Made by a program: the position numbers and the translations under genes. From Symbiodinium natans (taxonomy: Eukaryota > Sar > Dinophyceae > Suessiales > Symbiodiniaceae), in contig CAJNDS010000768.1 in assembly GCA_905221605.1 (NCBI GenBank), forward strand, positions 615,793 to 679,792: DNA of 64,000 nucleotides. Direction: 5' to 3'. Positions 42,366 to 54,148 of the stretch are shown in pieces; the first letter of the stretch is position 1, and each line of letters begins with the position of its first letter. The notes beneath the pieces were generated by a model, which was not told where the DNA came from, did not search any database, and saw nothing but the letters and a program-made list of their open reading frames with translations.

Positions 42366-43605
42366 GACATCAGAAGCCTTCCACCACCTGGTTTTCGGGA
42401 AGGTCGGGTAGTAGGGGCAGGACGCATGACCCGAAAAAACCTTCTATCAGGAATCTCCGATGATACCGGAGACCCTGACGAGGAGACTCCGATGAGACCC
42501 GAAACCCTTTTTTCCATCTGGGCTGGGTAGATCCGAAACCCTAAACCCCTAAACCCTAGGCCCGTTTTTGAACTCGTGCTATGCAACTGCCTGAGACGGG
42601 AATGCGACTGCACCATCGCACCACGACAGCAACAGTTCACATGAACCCTAAACCCTAAACCCCTAAACCCGAAACCTGGCGGCTCCTGGGCGCACGTTAC
42701 TCAAGGGTCTGGCTGCTCTTCTTCTCTGAGTTGAAACGTCTCCGGGTCCTTGGATATAGGGTTTGCTGTAACTGATGTGGAGGAATGCTTCTGAGAGGCA
42801 AAGTGTTCTCAGGGCATCTCAGTCCCCAGGTTCACCGTGGTCGCCCCCCGTTTTCGTAGGTGCCCCTCCCCTCCCTCCCACTCCCCTCATGGTGCAGTTC
42901 AAGAGGTTACCCCGAGTCAGAACCACATGGTCATGTGTCCATGCTCAAGCTGCTCGAGGCCCGGTCCTGCGCACCCGGCTTCTGCATGCTCAAGGGAAGA
43001 CACGTGTAAAGAGAGCGCCGCCGATTCAGGATTTGTGAAGCACCAGAGGCGCGAAACTGCGGTAGAGTCACAAACCTCTCAACGGAAGAACCAACTGCTT
43101 TTGCACAAACTGCGTGGGTCGAACAAGCCTTTGCCCAAGGACATCAAACTTGACATTCCCCTTAGTGCTATGACTAGGCACATTCACAGGAGCAGCTGAG
43201 ATACAAGAAGCTTGGTTGATCACGCTGCACTTGGGGCAGCTGTGGCACAAGCCGATTGGGCGACACGCCTGCCGAAAAAGCAATCGATACTGCAAATACT
43301 CATCGCAACAGCCACGAAAGCCACAAGTTTTGGCTCCTCGAGCACGGAGAGCACGGAGCGCTTGCGCTGGTTGGGAATATCACAAATAATCTCCCCCCCC
43401 GGGTATTAAGCCCCCCCCCCCCCCCCACACCCCTAATAAATACCCCCCATTGTAGTTATATTATAGTATATTGGGGTTTTACATATTACCGGGTTTAATA
43501 TTAGGGGGAGGGGATTACGTTACGAGTCCTTGTCCTGAGGACAAAGTGTCCTTGCACGCCCTCCTTCTTGGTTAGCATCTCGGGTGGGCTTCATGTCCGC
43601 AAGCT

Positions 43606-43715
43606 TCTAAACCCTAAGCCCTATAAGCCCTGTAAGCCCTATAAGCCCTATAAGCCCTATAAGCCCTATAAGCCCTACAAGCCCTACAAGCCCAAAAAGG
43701 CCTAAGCCCTAAACC
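43606..43715 (+). repeat. variant telomere-type minisatellite (CCCTATAAG)
   Basis: About nine units CCCTATAAG or CCCTACAAG inside CCCTAAG/CCCTAAA flanks. Confidence 0.85.
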
Positions 43716-43723
43716 CTAGTTCC

Positions 43724-43873
43724 GCCGGCCTGGCGAGGAGGAGCGTTGGCGAGGCCTGAGACAGGCAGGACTCCGACAAATACATGCAAGGACGAAGCAA
43801 AAACACCGGCAGACCGCAAGCCACCAAACCCCTCCGCACCAAAACCCAAAGCCAACAAGCCCTGATTGTTGGT
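43724..43873 (+). CDS. candidate exon
   Basis: The plus frame includes RPGEEERWRGLRQAGLRQIH and ARTKQKHRQTASHQTPPHQN, ending at TAG. Basic and Gln/His-rich; truncated context because the gap lies 30 bp downstream. Confidence 0.33.
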
Positions 43874-43900
43874 AGGGGGGTCTTGGCGTGCTTGATTTTG

Positions 43901-44000
43901 NNNNNNNNNNNNNNNNNNNNNNNNNNNNNNNNNNNNNNNNNNNNNNNNNNNNNNNNNNNNNNNNNNNNNNNNNNNNNNNNNNNNNNNNNNNNNNNNNNNN
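43901..44000. other. assembly gap (100 N)
   Basis: Exactly 100 N, a conventional placeholder for a gap of unknown size. A G run follows. Confidence 0.99.
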
Positions 44001-44567
44001 GGGGGGGGGCCAGGACGCTCGACGCTGAACCATATATATTAAAAAAATTGTTGGGGGGGGTTTCTTAGGCAAATCGCAGAAAAGGGGCCCGAATTAAGAA
44101 TGCACCATCGGCCTGATGCTGATGACCCCTAAACCTAAAGCCTAAACCCTAGACCCTTCAGACTCGGAGACCGAAACTGGCGCAGGCCAATGCCACTGGA
44201 GACCCAGAACACACGAGCACGCGGGCCCAACCCTAAACCCCTAAATCCTCGGCCCTAGAGCGTCGCCCCAACCCAAGATATTCTACATAATCCTGAGTAG
44301 AGGAGAGGTGGCCCAAACCCGAAACCCCACACCACAAACCAAACCCCAAACCCCAAACCCTAAACCCTCAACCCGAACTAAATTCTAAGACTCTACAAGT
44401 GGTGCCCTTTTGGCCTTAACAAATGTCACGAGCCTCGGGCGAGGGAATTGGCGAGAGGTCCGGAGCCCAGCGTCGGCCGCCGAGCCGAATTCGATTCCGC
44501 ATCACCTCGGGGGCTTAAACCCTAAACCCTAAACCCCTAAACCCTAAACACATCCCAACCGCCTCTT

Positions 44568-44662
44568 TGCTTAAGAAACCCCCCCCCAAAAAAAAAATAT
44601 ATAATATTCGCTCAAAAAAAAAGGAATAACAAATTGAGTTGTTTTGGGGTTCTTCAGCAAAT
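44568..44662. mobile_element. element family T, short copy
   Basis: TTGCTTAAGAAACCCCCC on the left and GGGGTTCTTCAGCAAATCG on the right, with an A-rich middle. Confidence 0.65.
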
Positions 44663-44790
44663 CGTATGTAGTTGGTGAGGAGCCAGTTTCGGGTGCAAAT
44701 GTGGAATGCGCTCCAACCCTAAACCCTATAAACCCTCACCCTCCACCCGCTCCCCCCCCCCCCCCCCCCAGAAAAAAAGAAAAAAGGCGC

Positions 44791-44872
44791 CTTGAGGGTC
44801 TCCATTTTGTCCTGCAGCTCGCGCCACGCGGGTCGCTGGTCGGGGTCGAACTCCACTTCAGCAAGGCACATC
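44791..44872 (-). CDS. protein kinase C-terminal lobe exon (putative)
   Basis: Acceptor CCATTCAG (44874-44873), then CLAEVEFDPDQRPAWRELQD and KMETLK, ending at a possible GC donor (44790-44789). The pattern Cys, then (D)P(D)xRP, then Trp/Phe-xx-Leu and a leucine-spaced helix is that of protein kinase subdomain XI, most like tyrosine-kinase-like kinases. The Arg forms the conserved salt bridge in this family. Only this one exon is visible; the catalytic core would lie upstream. Evidence is motif-level only. Confidence 0.5.
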
Positions 44873-44929
44873 CTGAATGGCGCGAATGCGTTTAGGGCGT
44901 TTCTTTTCAAGGGCTTGAATGGCTGGTAA

Positions 44930-44990
44930 GGGCCTACTGTAGGGGCCTCAATAATTAGAATAGGGGTTTGGGGGATATTGTAGTACATTT
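44930..44990. mobile_element. ACTATAGGGGCC element
   Basis: CTACTGTAGGGGCCTCAATA ... AATAGGGGTTTGGGG ... TTGTAGTAC. Related units at 47572-47612 and 47613-47700. Confidence 0.55.
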
Positions 44991-45142
44991 ATGAGTGTTG
45001 CTCATTCTCCAGAGATTAAAGGACATTGCAGGGTTTCGGAATTGTGCGCCCAGTTGATTTGCAGAACTCGGCAGTTTCTGCTTACCCCATTGAGGGCTTT
45101 AGACACTCCAGGGATCTTGGAACCCTAAACCCTTTTTTGACT

Positions 45143-45200
45143 AAACCCTAAACCCTAAACCCTAAACCCTAAACCCTAAACCCTAAACCCTAAACCCTAA
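45143..45200 (-). repeat. interstitial telomere-type array (CCCTAAA)
   Basis: Eight perfect units. Confidence 0.95.
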
Positions 45201-45344
45201 CCTCAGCATTCAAAATCCCATCCCCGGTCCGGAGACCTGCCGAATCACAAAACAGGCCTCAGAAACTCCACAGAAGCTCAAACCCCAAGTGCCCCTAAGA
45301 AAACCCTAAACCCGAAACCCGAAACCCGAAACCCCGGTGCAAAT

Positions 45345-45540
45345 TCAACATAGACGCTGCAGCAAGGCGTGGATGTGCTGCAGACCACACAACTGCTGAC
45401 GCGTCGTGTCCAAATAGAGCCTGACAGTGGTGCTGCCTTAAGATTTTAGGGCTTAGGGTTGAGGGCCCCTCGTTCTCCAGAGGGGTTTCAGTGTGTTCCA
45501 GCTCTCTGAGCTCAGGCTCTCTTATAAGCACTTCGAGCAA
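45345..45540 (-). CDS. candidate exon reading through degenerate telomere units
   Basis: The minus frame includes LEVLIREPELRELEHTETPL, then crosses CCCTCAACCCTAAGCCCTAA (encoding STLSPK) and continues with HHCQALFGHDASAVVWSAAH. Either a GC donor lies before the repeat units or the units are read as coding. Confidence 0.38.
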
Positions 45541-45621
45541 GAGTGCCCGGCTTGATGAACAATTTCAAATCTACATCTGCAGGCCGTCTTCGTGAGGATA
45601 GGGGGAACAAGATATGCATAC

Positions 45622-46148
45622 ATACCTACATACATACATACATACAGACAGACATACAGACATACATACATTCATTCATTCATTCATTCACTCACTCGCT
45701 CATGCACTCATTCATTCCATTCATTCCATTTCATTTCATTTCATTCCATTCATTTCATTCATTTCATTCATGTCATTCATTTCATTCATTTCATTCATTT
45801 CATTCATGTCATTCATTTCATTCATTTCATTCATTTCATTCATTTCATTCATTTCATTCATTTCATTTCATTCATTTCATTCATTCCATTTCATTTCATT
45901 TCATTTCATTTCATTTCATTTCATTTCATTTCATTTCATTTCATTTCATTTCATTCATTTCATTCATGTCATTCATTTCATTCATTCATTTCAGTCACAT
46001 ACATACATGTGCATACATTTACATGCATACATTTGCATACATACATACATTTCCATACATACATTTACATACGTTTACATGCATTTGCATTTGCATTTGC
46101 ATTTGCATTTGCATTTGCATTTGCATTTGCATTTGCATTTACATACAA
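45622..46148 (+). repeat. large compound microsatellite
   Basis: CATA, CATT, TTTCATTCA, TTTCA and TTTGCA blocks in succession, over 500 bp. The three frames of 188-233 codons are His/Ser/Phe/Ile repeats from this tract and are not genes. Confidence 0.95.
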
Positions 46149-46289
46149 ACAACACACACAAACACCAACAAAATGAATGATCTATATAACAGAAACAAAA
46201 TCAGAAAAGGAAAAACTATCCTTATAAGGGCGGGTGGGTGGTAGAAAGGAAATCAATATTTCTGTAAAAAATCTTTAAAATAGTTGGGG

Positions 46290-46505
46290 ATTGGAACTGT
46301 GAATAAACTGAAATATTCGAGATTTGGACCGTGCATTCACTTGGCATCTGTCGAAAAACTGTGAATAATCTGAGAAAGAACTGTGGCATGGAGCTCTGTC
46401 AAAAATCTGCGGCCAGAAAACTGTCATCGATTCGCCGTCGATGTGTCGCAGTTCTTTTTTCACAGATTCTGCAGGGGGTAGGGGTCACGGGGGCACGGCC
46501 GGCTG

Positions 46506-46548
<43 letters not shown>

Positions 46549-46650
46549 GGAAGGGGGCATTTCACTTTTTCACCGATGTTTTCACAGATTTTCAAAGACT
46601 GTTCACAGATTTTTCTCAGATGTGTCCCTTCCAGGCCCCCCAGCCAGACC
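46290..46650. repeat. inverted CACAGATT-type repeats around a poly-G tract
   Basis: The left side has AAAAACTGTGAATAATCTG-type units; the right side has the complement (TTTCACAGATTTTCAAAG, TTCACAGATTTTTCTCAG). Thirty-eight consecutive G at 46508-46545 lie between. Confidence 0.7.
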
Positions 46651-46795
46651 CTCATGCACAGATTTGTCACACTTTCTGTTGCCACTTCCTTGTTACTTCC
46701 TGAAAACTCCGCCACTCATTGCCAGAATCCGACTTTAGACAACGATCCATGAACATAATACAAACATATAGGCACATATATAGTGCACACACATT

Positions 46796-46831
<36 letters not shown>

Positions 46832-47169
46832 TATATGGCGGCTGCTCTTCGCACAAGTCCCCAGAAACGATCAGCGCCCAAACCCTAAACCCTAAACCCT
46901 AAACCCTAAACCCGAAACCCTAAACCCTAAACCCTACACCACCTTTTGTGCGGCCAGGCATCCTGAGGCTCGTTTTCAGGCCAACGGCTTCTAACTGCAA
47001 CGTTATCTCCATGGCGTCAAGGGGCTTAGGGTTTAGGGTTTAGGATTTATGATTTAGGGTTCAGGGAGCTCGGGGTTTAGGGCTTAGGGTTTAGGGAGCT
47101 CGGGTTTAAGGTTTGCTTTAGGAAGTTTAGGTTTTCGGGGTTTAGGGAGTTTAGGGTTTAGGGATTCTG

Positions 47170-47262
47170 AGGCTTCGGGGTTGTGGTGGGTCTTTGTCAA
47201 GGGCGCGCAGTTCTCTGCTGCCAACGCTGCGGGGAAGAATTGCCACCTGTCCCCGAAACTGT
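47170..47262 (-). CDS. candidate exon
   Basis: The minus frame includes YSFGDRWQFFPAALAAENCA and PLTKTHHNP, bounded by CCCTAAA and TTTAGGG repeats. Unidentified. Confidence 0.36.
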
Positions 47263-47571
47263 ACACCCTAAACCCTAAACCCTCCGGGAGCCAATCCAAG
47301 GATGTTTAGGTCTCACACCTGCACACGACAGGCAAAGCTTAGGTTCAGGGCTTTTGGGGGTAGTTGAGTGTCCAATGTCAGAGTCCACCAGGGTGTAAGC
47401 CCTTAAACCCTAAACTAAAACCCCCAAAAAATTGCCAAAACTCGCAAACTCCCTAAACTCCCTAACGCCCCAAAACTCCCTAAAGCCCTAAACCTCTAAA
47501 AACCCTGAAGCCCCAAGAGCGGCCGGTGTAGCGTTGCCTGTTGCGAGGTCTACCACAGGGCGCGCTGACAG

Positions 47572-47700
47572 GTACTATAGGGGCCCAAAAATAAGCATAG
47601 GGGTTTAGGGTTTACGGCTACTACAGGGGCCTAACAAAATAACAATAGGGTTTCGGGGGGTTATTCTAGTATGGTTCGAAAGGGACCATGAGGGAATGTT
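47572..47700. mobile_element. two ACTATAGGGGCC units
   Basis: GGTACTATAGGGGCCCAAAA ... CATAGGGGTTTAGGG and GCTACTACAGGGGCCTAACA ... CAATAGGGTTTCGGG, back to back. Confidence 0.55.
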
Positions 47701-47904
47701 ACTAATTATTCCGACCCCTATAGTACTGAAAGGCACCTTTTGACTTTCCGGGATCTGGGGCTTAGGGTTGTTTTGGTGCCCTTGGCTCGAATCTCTAAAC
47801 GAAGAGGTACCTAACCCCAGAGACTCTTGGAACAACCATAGAATGGCATGTAGGGGGCCAGCAAAATCCCCGCCCCCGAAAGGCCCACGGCACGCGGCTT
47901 CTAC

Positions 47905-48151
47905 ATGTGAATATTTGGGGGGGGATGGCGTGGAGGGTTGGTCTTATGACGAGGGCATTGCCAGGCTAGAAAAACACAGATTTTCGGCAGCACATGCTGT
48001 TTGGCCTTTCGCAGCCTCGCACTTCTGGCGGCAAACCCAGTCTCAGGAACCGGGGTCCGATATCACGACTTTAGCATTTGCTTGGTTTTTGGCTGTTGCG
48101 TATTTCAATCAAGGGGGCTCTGCAAGAGGTGTAGCTGGGTTCAAGGTCTAG
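47905..48151 (+). CDS. candidate exon
   Basis: The plus frame includes GIARLEKHRFSAAHAVWPFA and DITTLAFAWFLAVAYFNQGG, the latter a possible membrane segment; 80 codons to a stop. Confidence 0.36.
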
Positions 48152-48258
48152 GGTGTTTCAGAACCCTTTGAAGCAAAGTCGGATCCTCATCACCAGCGCC
48201 GCCTTCGCTTCTTGGTAGAGCGGCGGGGGGGGACCCCAAAGCTGCCCAGAGATTCACC

Positions 48259-48926
48259 CTAGGCGCGGGGCCCCCCTAGTCGCGTGTGCTTTTCAGCTGC
48301 TTTCTGCTTTTCGACATCCAGCAGATCAAGGTAGAGTGTTTCGGGCTTATTGTAGGGTTTTAGACTTACAGGGATGCCGACCTTCCATGCAAGATGCTGG
48401 CCCACGTCTGGACCAAATTTCTGCGGCGGCACGTTCCTTCGCGCTAACTTTAAGCTTGGCCGGCCCCCCTGCCTCTGCAAGTAAGCATACCGCCCGTGAT
48501 GCTTCCTAGCAAGGCCTCAAGGACACATCCACCGTCTTGGAAACGAGGAAAACGGCATGACTAGGCCACAGCAGATCCGAGATAAATCGGTCATCTCGAC
48601 ATGCCTGCCTGCTGCGACCGTGTTTGTGTACAGGTCTTGTGCATGAAGGTCTGACTTGGTCACTCCCCAACGTCTGGCTCCCACACAACGTCCTCGTCTG
48701 TGTGGAGGTCCTCAGAGCTTCGTTTGTCGGCATGTGTTCCCGCACAAAAAGGAACTAGCGCGTAAGCATCTTCTGTCAAAGCCGCTTTTTGTCCCTTGTA
48801 CCCCCCCTTATACCCCCTTTATGCCCCCCTATACCCGTCCAACTTCATAGACAAAGCTGAGGCTTTCAATCCTCATCCGGCATCCCTTCGCTAGCTCACC
48901 GAGGAAGTGAGAGGCACTCCAGTCGT
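48259..48926 (-). CDS. candidate two- or three-exon gene
   Basis: Exon 48926-48835 (SASHFLGELAKGCRMRIESL, SFVYEVGR) ends at GTATAG. An intron to acceptor CTTGCAG (48476-48475) joins in phase with the next exon (GGRPSLKLARRNVPPQKFGP, HLAWKVGIP). There a perfect GTAAGT occurs at 48369. The frame continues through it into ETLYLDLLDVEKQKAAEKHT, and a 24 bp GT-AG segment (48369-48346) lies between. Unidentified; phase agreement gives moderate support. Confidence 0.45.
48520..48745 (-). CDS. open minus frame within the preceding intron
   Basis: Includes DDRFISDLLWPSHAVFLVSK. It could be a further exon of the same gene or chance. Confidence 0.28.
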
Positions 48927-49032
48927 CTTAAGATGCCACCCCTCTAGATTCTTGTTATTGTTTTTTTACATATTCTTCTTACTACAGCTACCATAACTAT
49001 GAATACATACATGTATACATATATCCATCCAT

Positions 49033-49056
49033 ATATATATATATATATATATATAT
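49033..49056. repeat. AT dinucleotide run
   Basis: Twelve AT units, followed by TCTATC repeats. Confidence 0.9.
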
Positions 49057-49261
49057 TCTACATTCTCTATCTATCAATCTATCTATAACCGTGCGTCTCA
49101 CAAAGCATCGATGTGGCAGAAGAAGTGGGGTCCAACAAACCACTTCTTGGGGCCACACGATGCAGGGCGAGCTGAACATCCCCCCAAGTTTAGGGGTCCC
49201 GGAGTTAAGGGTTCAGGGTTTAGGGTTTAGGGTTTACACTATTGTCCTAAACCCAAAGAAC

Positions 49262-49351
49262 TCATTACTCCTTAAATGCGGGAATATTCCTTATTTTCCA
49301 TATTAAGGATTGATATGATTCAAGGCATATTAAGGGGCGTTGGGCTCTCTA
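49262..49351. mobile_element. palindromic element, family H
   Basis: GGGAATATTCC / GGATTGATATG core with the family end GGGCTCTCTAGG; the end supplies an AG acceptor for the frame that follows. Confidence 0.6.
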
Positions 49352-49490
49352 GGAATAGCCCGATGCTTGGAGTCCACTTCGTACTTCATTGCGCGAGGGC
49401 AATCTCTTCTGACCCTGTCTTAGAGGCTTTCGCAGCAATAAGACACGCATTCGCACACACCAATATAAAGCAAAGCCGCTTCACCATGTT
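49352..49490 (+). CDS. candidate exon after a family H element
   Basis: After CTCTCTAG the plus frame includes SPMLGVHFVLHCARAISSDP and VLEAFAAIRHAFAHTNIKQS before an AT run. Unidentified. Confidence 0.37.
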
Positions 49491-49959
49491 ATATATATAT
49501 ATATATGTATATGAATCCTAGAACTTGAAACCCTACTTCATATGAGCAGTTATGATTATGAGAGCTACGAACTTTCAGGTCCTGAAGCTGAACATGCGAA
49601 ACCCTCTCATCATCTGAAGCCGGCAAAGACATGATAGCAATGTAGAGAACATGATCCCTTTTTGCAACAGACTTCCAGCCGGGACTGCCAAACCCGAAAC
49701 TCCCGAACTAAATCTGACGCCCTAAGCTCCAAGACCACGTCCTAACCTAGGATGGCCCTTTAGGGTTTAGGGTTTACTCGGCGCTGTCTCTGGAGGGTTT
49801 AGGGTTTAGGGTTTAGGGCTTAGGGCTTAGGGTAAAATATTCCTAAATGGATCCTCTTAAAACCCAAAAATCAAAAAGGGGTAAGTGTAAAATACAGTAT
49901 TAGGTCAAGGGGACCCAGCTCCCTCAACTCCAAGCCCACGTCCTACCTACAAATCGGAA

Positions 49960-50070
49960 AACAAAAAACACTCTTCCTTCTTAAGGGTAATATAGGGATT
50001 ATAATTCTTAAGGGTAATATGGGGATTATAATTGTTATTCTTTTGGGGTTCTTAAGCCAAGAGTGGTAAC
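49960..50070. mobile_element. element family T, inverted-core copy
   Basis: CTTCCTTCTTAAGGGTAATA twice in tandem, then GGGGTTCTTAAGCCAAG; the core is the reverse complement of that in the other copies. Confidence 0.65.
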
Positions 50071-50082
50071 AGGTTGCGCCGT

Positions 50083-50194
50083 GCGGCGGCGTGCTCCTGC
50101 CGGCCCTGAGCTCGGGGTGGTCCTTAGGTGAACTGGAGCCTCGATTTCGAGAGGCTTTCGATGGGATTCCGAGGTTCGTAGGACGTCATAGCTA
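50083..50194 (+). CDS. candidate terminal exon
   Basis: The plus frame includes LLPALSSGWSLGELEPRFRE and AFDGIPRFVGRHS, then TAA as the CCCTAAA array starts. Confidence 0.38.
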
Positions 50195-50287
50195 AACCCT
50201 AAACCCTAAACCCTAAACCCTAAACCCGAAACCCTAAACCCTAAACCCTAAACCCTAATCCCCCAACCCTAGACCCGAAACCCTAAG
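50193..50287 (-). repeat. interstitial telomere-type array (CCCTAAA)
   Basis: About twelve units with CCCGAAA and CCCTAAT variants. A minus frame at 50299-50532 follows without recognised content. Confidence 0.95.
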
Positions 50288-50624
50288 CATGCAGGGTTTT
50301 AACTTAGGTTGCTTTTGGCGGGCAAGAGGAGCGATGGCAGCTGGAGGTAGGGGGCGCCAGAAATGCATGTTGGAGACGGACGCTTGACCAAGGCTTGGGG
50401 TGTAGATTGCCTGGCATGGGCTGGGCTCAAACGGGGGTTTCTGGTCATTTGGGGTTTACAAGGGGAACCCCCCGCATTTTTTCGAAATGCCGAACAACTG
50501 TTCACAAGGGGAAGGTGAGGTGCGTGCCGCACAACACCCCCTCAACCCTCCGGAAGAGAACCTCATGGCAAGGTGGCCACGTTTTGCAACAAATGCCTTC
50601 AGCAGCTGCTCTCCATGTACATGC

Positions 50625-51084
50625 TCAAGTTTCAAAAACCGAGATGGTGTCGGCATTGCTGGCATCATCATCAACGAACTTGAGACCCAACTCTTGTTCG
50701 TCAGCACTGTGCTGGTCGTGGGTAACCACAACTTCTGGCTCGTCTTCTTGGAAGACTCTCTCTGACATTTCTGGCTTAGCAGACTGGACAGCCTGGGCCG
50801 GCCCGTTTGACCGAGTGCTGAGGCAAACCACAAAAAAAGCCCACACGACAAAAGGGACCACCGGGAGCAAGCTGTCGTGAGATGTGTAGTGCAGGACAAT
50901 CAAAAACGAGCTGTACTCGAAGGAAACTCCTGCCATCACTGGTATCCACATCACCAGGGCACAGCCCAAGCGCGAGATGTACTTTGACAAGCGGAGGCCG
51001 CTATGAAGGAACCGCATGCTCAGCTGCACCCAGAAGACGCCAACCAAGGCGATGAAAGCCTGCAAGTTGATTGGGTAGGGGGTT
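50625..51084 (-). CDS. exon 8, C-terminal membrane region and acidic tail
   Basis: Acceptor CATTTTCAG (51086-51085). Encodes at least two membrane segments ([38 protein letters not shown]), with [20 protein letters not shown] between, then an acidic cytoplasmic-type tail ([20 protein letters not shown]) ending at TGA (50627-50625). A shifted frame downstream is also open and may be chance. Confidence 0.75.
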
Positions 51085-52153
51085 CTGAAAATGGGAAAGC
51101 GTTTTCTTATATCCTATAACAAGCGTTGCAACATTCTTTGTTTGGGGGGTGGGTTCTTCAGGGGTACCCAATTCAGAAGCAGCAGAAACACATCATAGCT
51201 CCCCCCCCCCCCCCAGAGTGCTCAGCTCTCGAAAAGGGGTTTGCTGCCTTGGCTCTCTTGGGGGTAGGGTGTTGCTAACCCCCAAATCCTTCCCGGCTTA
51301 AGCAGGAGCGCCTACCCTTTAAGGCCAAAGCACTCAAGGTGCCTCTTTCTTACTCCCACTCCGCTGGGCATTCACACGAGGATGCTGAGCAAGCAGTCCT
51401 AATGATGGCTGCTTACTTTACGAAGGGCCAATGGCTCCAAGCACGCTGAGATTGAAGGTTGTGGCATTGAAGAATGCAACAGGAGAGCCATTCAACAAAA
51501 TGGCAGCAGCGCCGCCACAAGCTCGTTCGATTCTTCCTTGCGTATTGCCATCTATGCTGGCCTTCCTCATTCATAACATAACTGCAATTTTTGAAGCTAG
51601 AACACTGCTATTGACCCTCAACCGGCAACGATGAATCATCCAAGTGGCCCATTTCATGAGCTCGCGCAGGCTCCACACGACCCGCCCGAACTCATCTAGT
51701 TCCACTGGAGGTCCTTCCTTCCAAGACCAGGGCTTCCAGGTGTTCCGTTTGGGAGCTTTAGGGTTGTTTCGGGCCTGGCCTAGGCCTGGACGGCTTGGGG
51801 TGTACAGTTGAGAGGGTGCCTTCCAGACGAGGATGGTCCGAGACAGACCCGGCACTGTGGAAACTCCGACCTTGCTTGCGCACGACATTCCCTCACGGAC
51901 TGTTGTCTCAAGTTGTCGCACACGCACGCACACGCTCACAGAGAGACAGAGAAAGGAAAGAGAGAAAGAGAGAGAGAGAGAGAGTGAGCGAGAGAGAGAG
52001 AGACACAAACACAGACAGACAGACAGACACAGACAGACACAGACAGACACAGACAGACACAGACAGACACAGACAGACACAGACAGACACAGACAGAGAC
52101 AGAGAGAGACAGGACGGACGGACGGACAGACAGACTGACAGGACGGACAGACG

Positions 52154-52184
<31 letters not shown>

Positions 52185-54107
52185 GGAGACAGACACAGAC
52201 ACAGACAGAGACGCGGACGCGGACGCGGACACGGACACCGACAGGCAGACAGACAGACAGACAGACACACACACACACACACACAGAGAGACATAGAGAC
52301 AGACAGACAGAGAGACGGTGGTTGGCAGCTGTGCTTCTCCAGTGCTGCTCTGTTGATTCGTTGTCTCTGTCGTCCGTCACATCCATTGAGTCTTCACCAC
52401 TAAGGTCTCTCTCTCTCTCTCTCTCCTGCTCCCCCTTGCTTACGGCAAGACTGTGCCAAAGCCCCCCCCCCCCACTAGAAATGCCCCAAGCAACCATGTA
52501 GATAGTGTAGCTCAGCGGGATCCAGCTCCGGCCCATGCTCTTCAGCACAGTGGGAGCAAGACCTTGTTGCACCTGGCTCTGAAGCTAGGCGCATTTTTGC
52601 GTACAAATTGTTTACAAGGCGTTCAGGGTTTAGGGTTTAGGGTTTATAAATAGGGTTTAGGGTACCTCTAAAGCAGCCTTCTTTCTCCACCCGCCCAGCC
52701 AGAGCACTACAGCGACAATGTCAGAGGACGACTATGCTCAATGGTGGGAGGATGCACTTCACCACTCACGAGGTCTTACCTTTCACACACCAAATAACTC
52801 GAGGGGGTCAAGGGTATATAGGGCTTAGTCTAAAGGACCCACAGTCCTGTTTACCTTCTGCATAGTTGCAGCGAGGCAGGTGGACATCTCTTGAGGTCAG
52901 GATTTGGGCTTCCAGGTTGAAAGGGCCTAAGGGGTTGAAGTGTTTGGGTCTTCAAGCACTGTGCATGGTTTCCGCGCTGCTGAAGGTTTATCGTGGTAAG
53001 GGTGTGTTGGGCAAACTCGCAATCTCTCCATAGGCTTTCTAAGACAAAAACTAAACATACTTGGAGGTTACGTGGGTAGTTATAAGAAGGGTTATACGTA
53101 TGGCAAGTATACTTATAACCCCCAACTTAGGGTACTTCTAACCCTGCTTCTAAGTACCCATGAACCTCCAAGTACCATTCCCAAGGGGACCATGGGTTTA
53201 GGGTTTAGGGTTTAGGGTTCAGGGTTTAGGGTTTAGGGAAACTAAGTTCGAAGCCCACGCCCATGGAGGCACCTGCAAGTCGAATCTGTCGAGATGCTCC
53301 GTGCCCACGTCCTCCTGCTTCCCGTACCACCTGCAAACCCCCGCCGCCTTATCCTAAACCCTAAACCCTAAACCTATAGGGTTTAGGATTCTTGCCGCCC
53401 GACTAGCCTCAGCAATGCGGGGCATATGGAGCGACAACTTGGTTTAGGGTTTAGGGTTTAGGGGTTAGGGTTTAGGACCCTTTGCCACCCGCCTTGCTGG
53501 AGGCTGTAGGGCTTAATTTATACGGGTCTTAGGGTCTTAGGGGCATAGAAGGCATAACCTTCAGCGGCTTTCGACACAGCACGCGGAGCCACAAGGCTGA
53601 GGGAGTGCTGCTATCTATCGTAGTTATAAATATACCTTTCATATTATAATATCATACTGTTGATATCTTATTATAGTAATAGAAATTATAATATATTATA
53701 GCAGCATTATAAAATTATCATATAGTTGACCTCTCTGCCAAATGCCGATACAAGCTCTGAAAAGAACAAGCGCTCCAAAATCCAAGAAGACCCCCAAAGT
53801 CACTCCAAAACAAAGACCGTACGTTTCCCCAATTCACCCCTCCGCACCTCCTGAGCATGTTGAAGATCAGCTCCCGGTCGCAAGGCAGCGTCTGACCCGT
53901 CTCCGGATGCCTGCTTTGAGGGCTTTTTTCTTTAGAATTGCTTGTGATTTGGGGTTTAGGGTTTAGGGTTTAGGGTTTAGGGTTTAGGGTTTAGGGTTTA
54001 GGGTTTAGGGTTTAGGGTTTGGGATGTTCAGGGAAGACTTCGGCTCTTTGGCGCTTGGCATATGTTGGTTCGGCGGACAAAAGGCGAAAGACCTCTGCTG
54101 CACCCCC

Positions 54108-54148
<41 letters not shown>

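Noticed and set aside
43212-43409. A retrotransposon RNase H fragment (DHAALGAAVAQADWATRL)
   Set aside because: No catalytic pattern follows in frame and the adjacent frame is equally open; no other reverse-transcriptase trace nearby.
45543-46244. 233-codon open frame (and two more of about 190)
   Set aside because: Entirely encoded by a TTTCA/CATT microsatellite; three frames are open at once because the repeat lacks stop triplets.
51571-52572. 333-codon minus-strand open frame
   Set aside because: Its centre is the GA/ACAGAC microsatellite. The two ends are exons 6 and 7 of the TIR-like gene, joined by a GC-AG intron; the full frame is not one exon.
52700-52994. Plus-strand exons ([36 protein letters not shown] with a GTAAGG donor)
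   Set aside because: They lie inside a well-supported intron of the minus-strand TIR-like gene; open stretches of this size are expected by chance.
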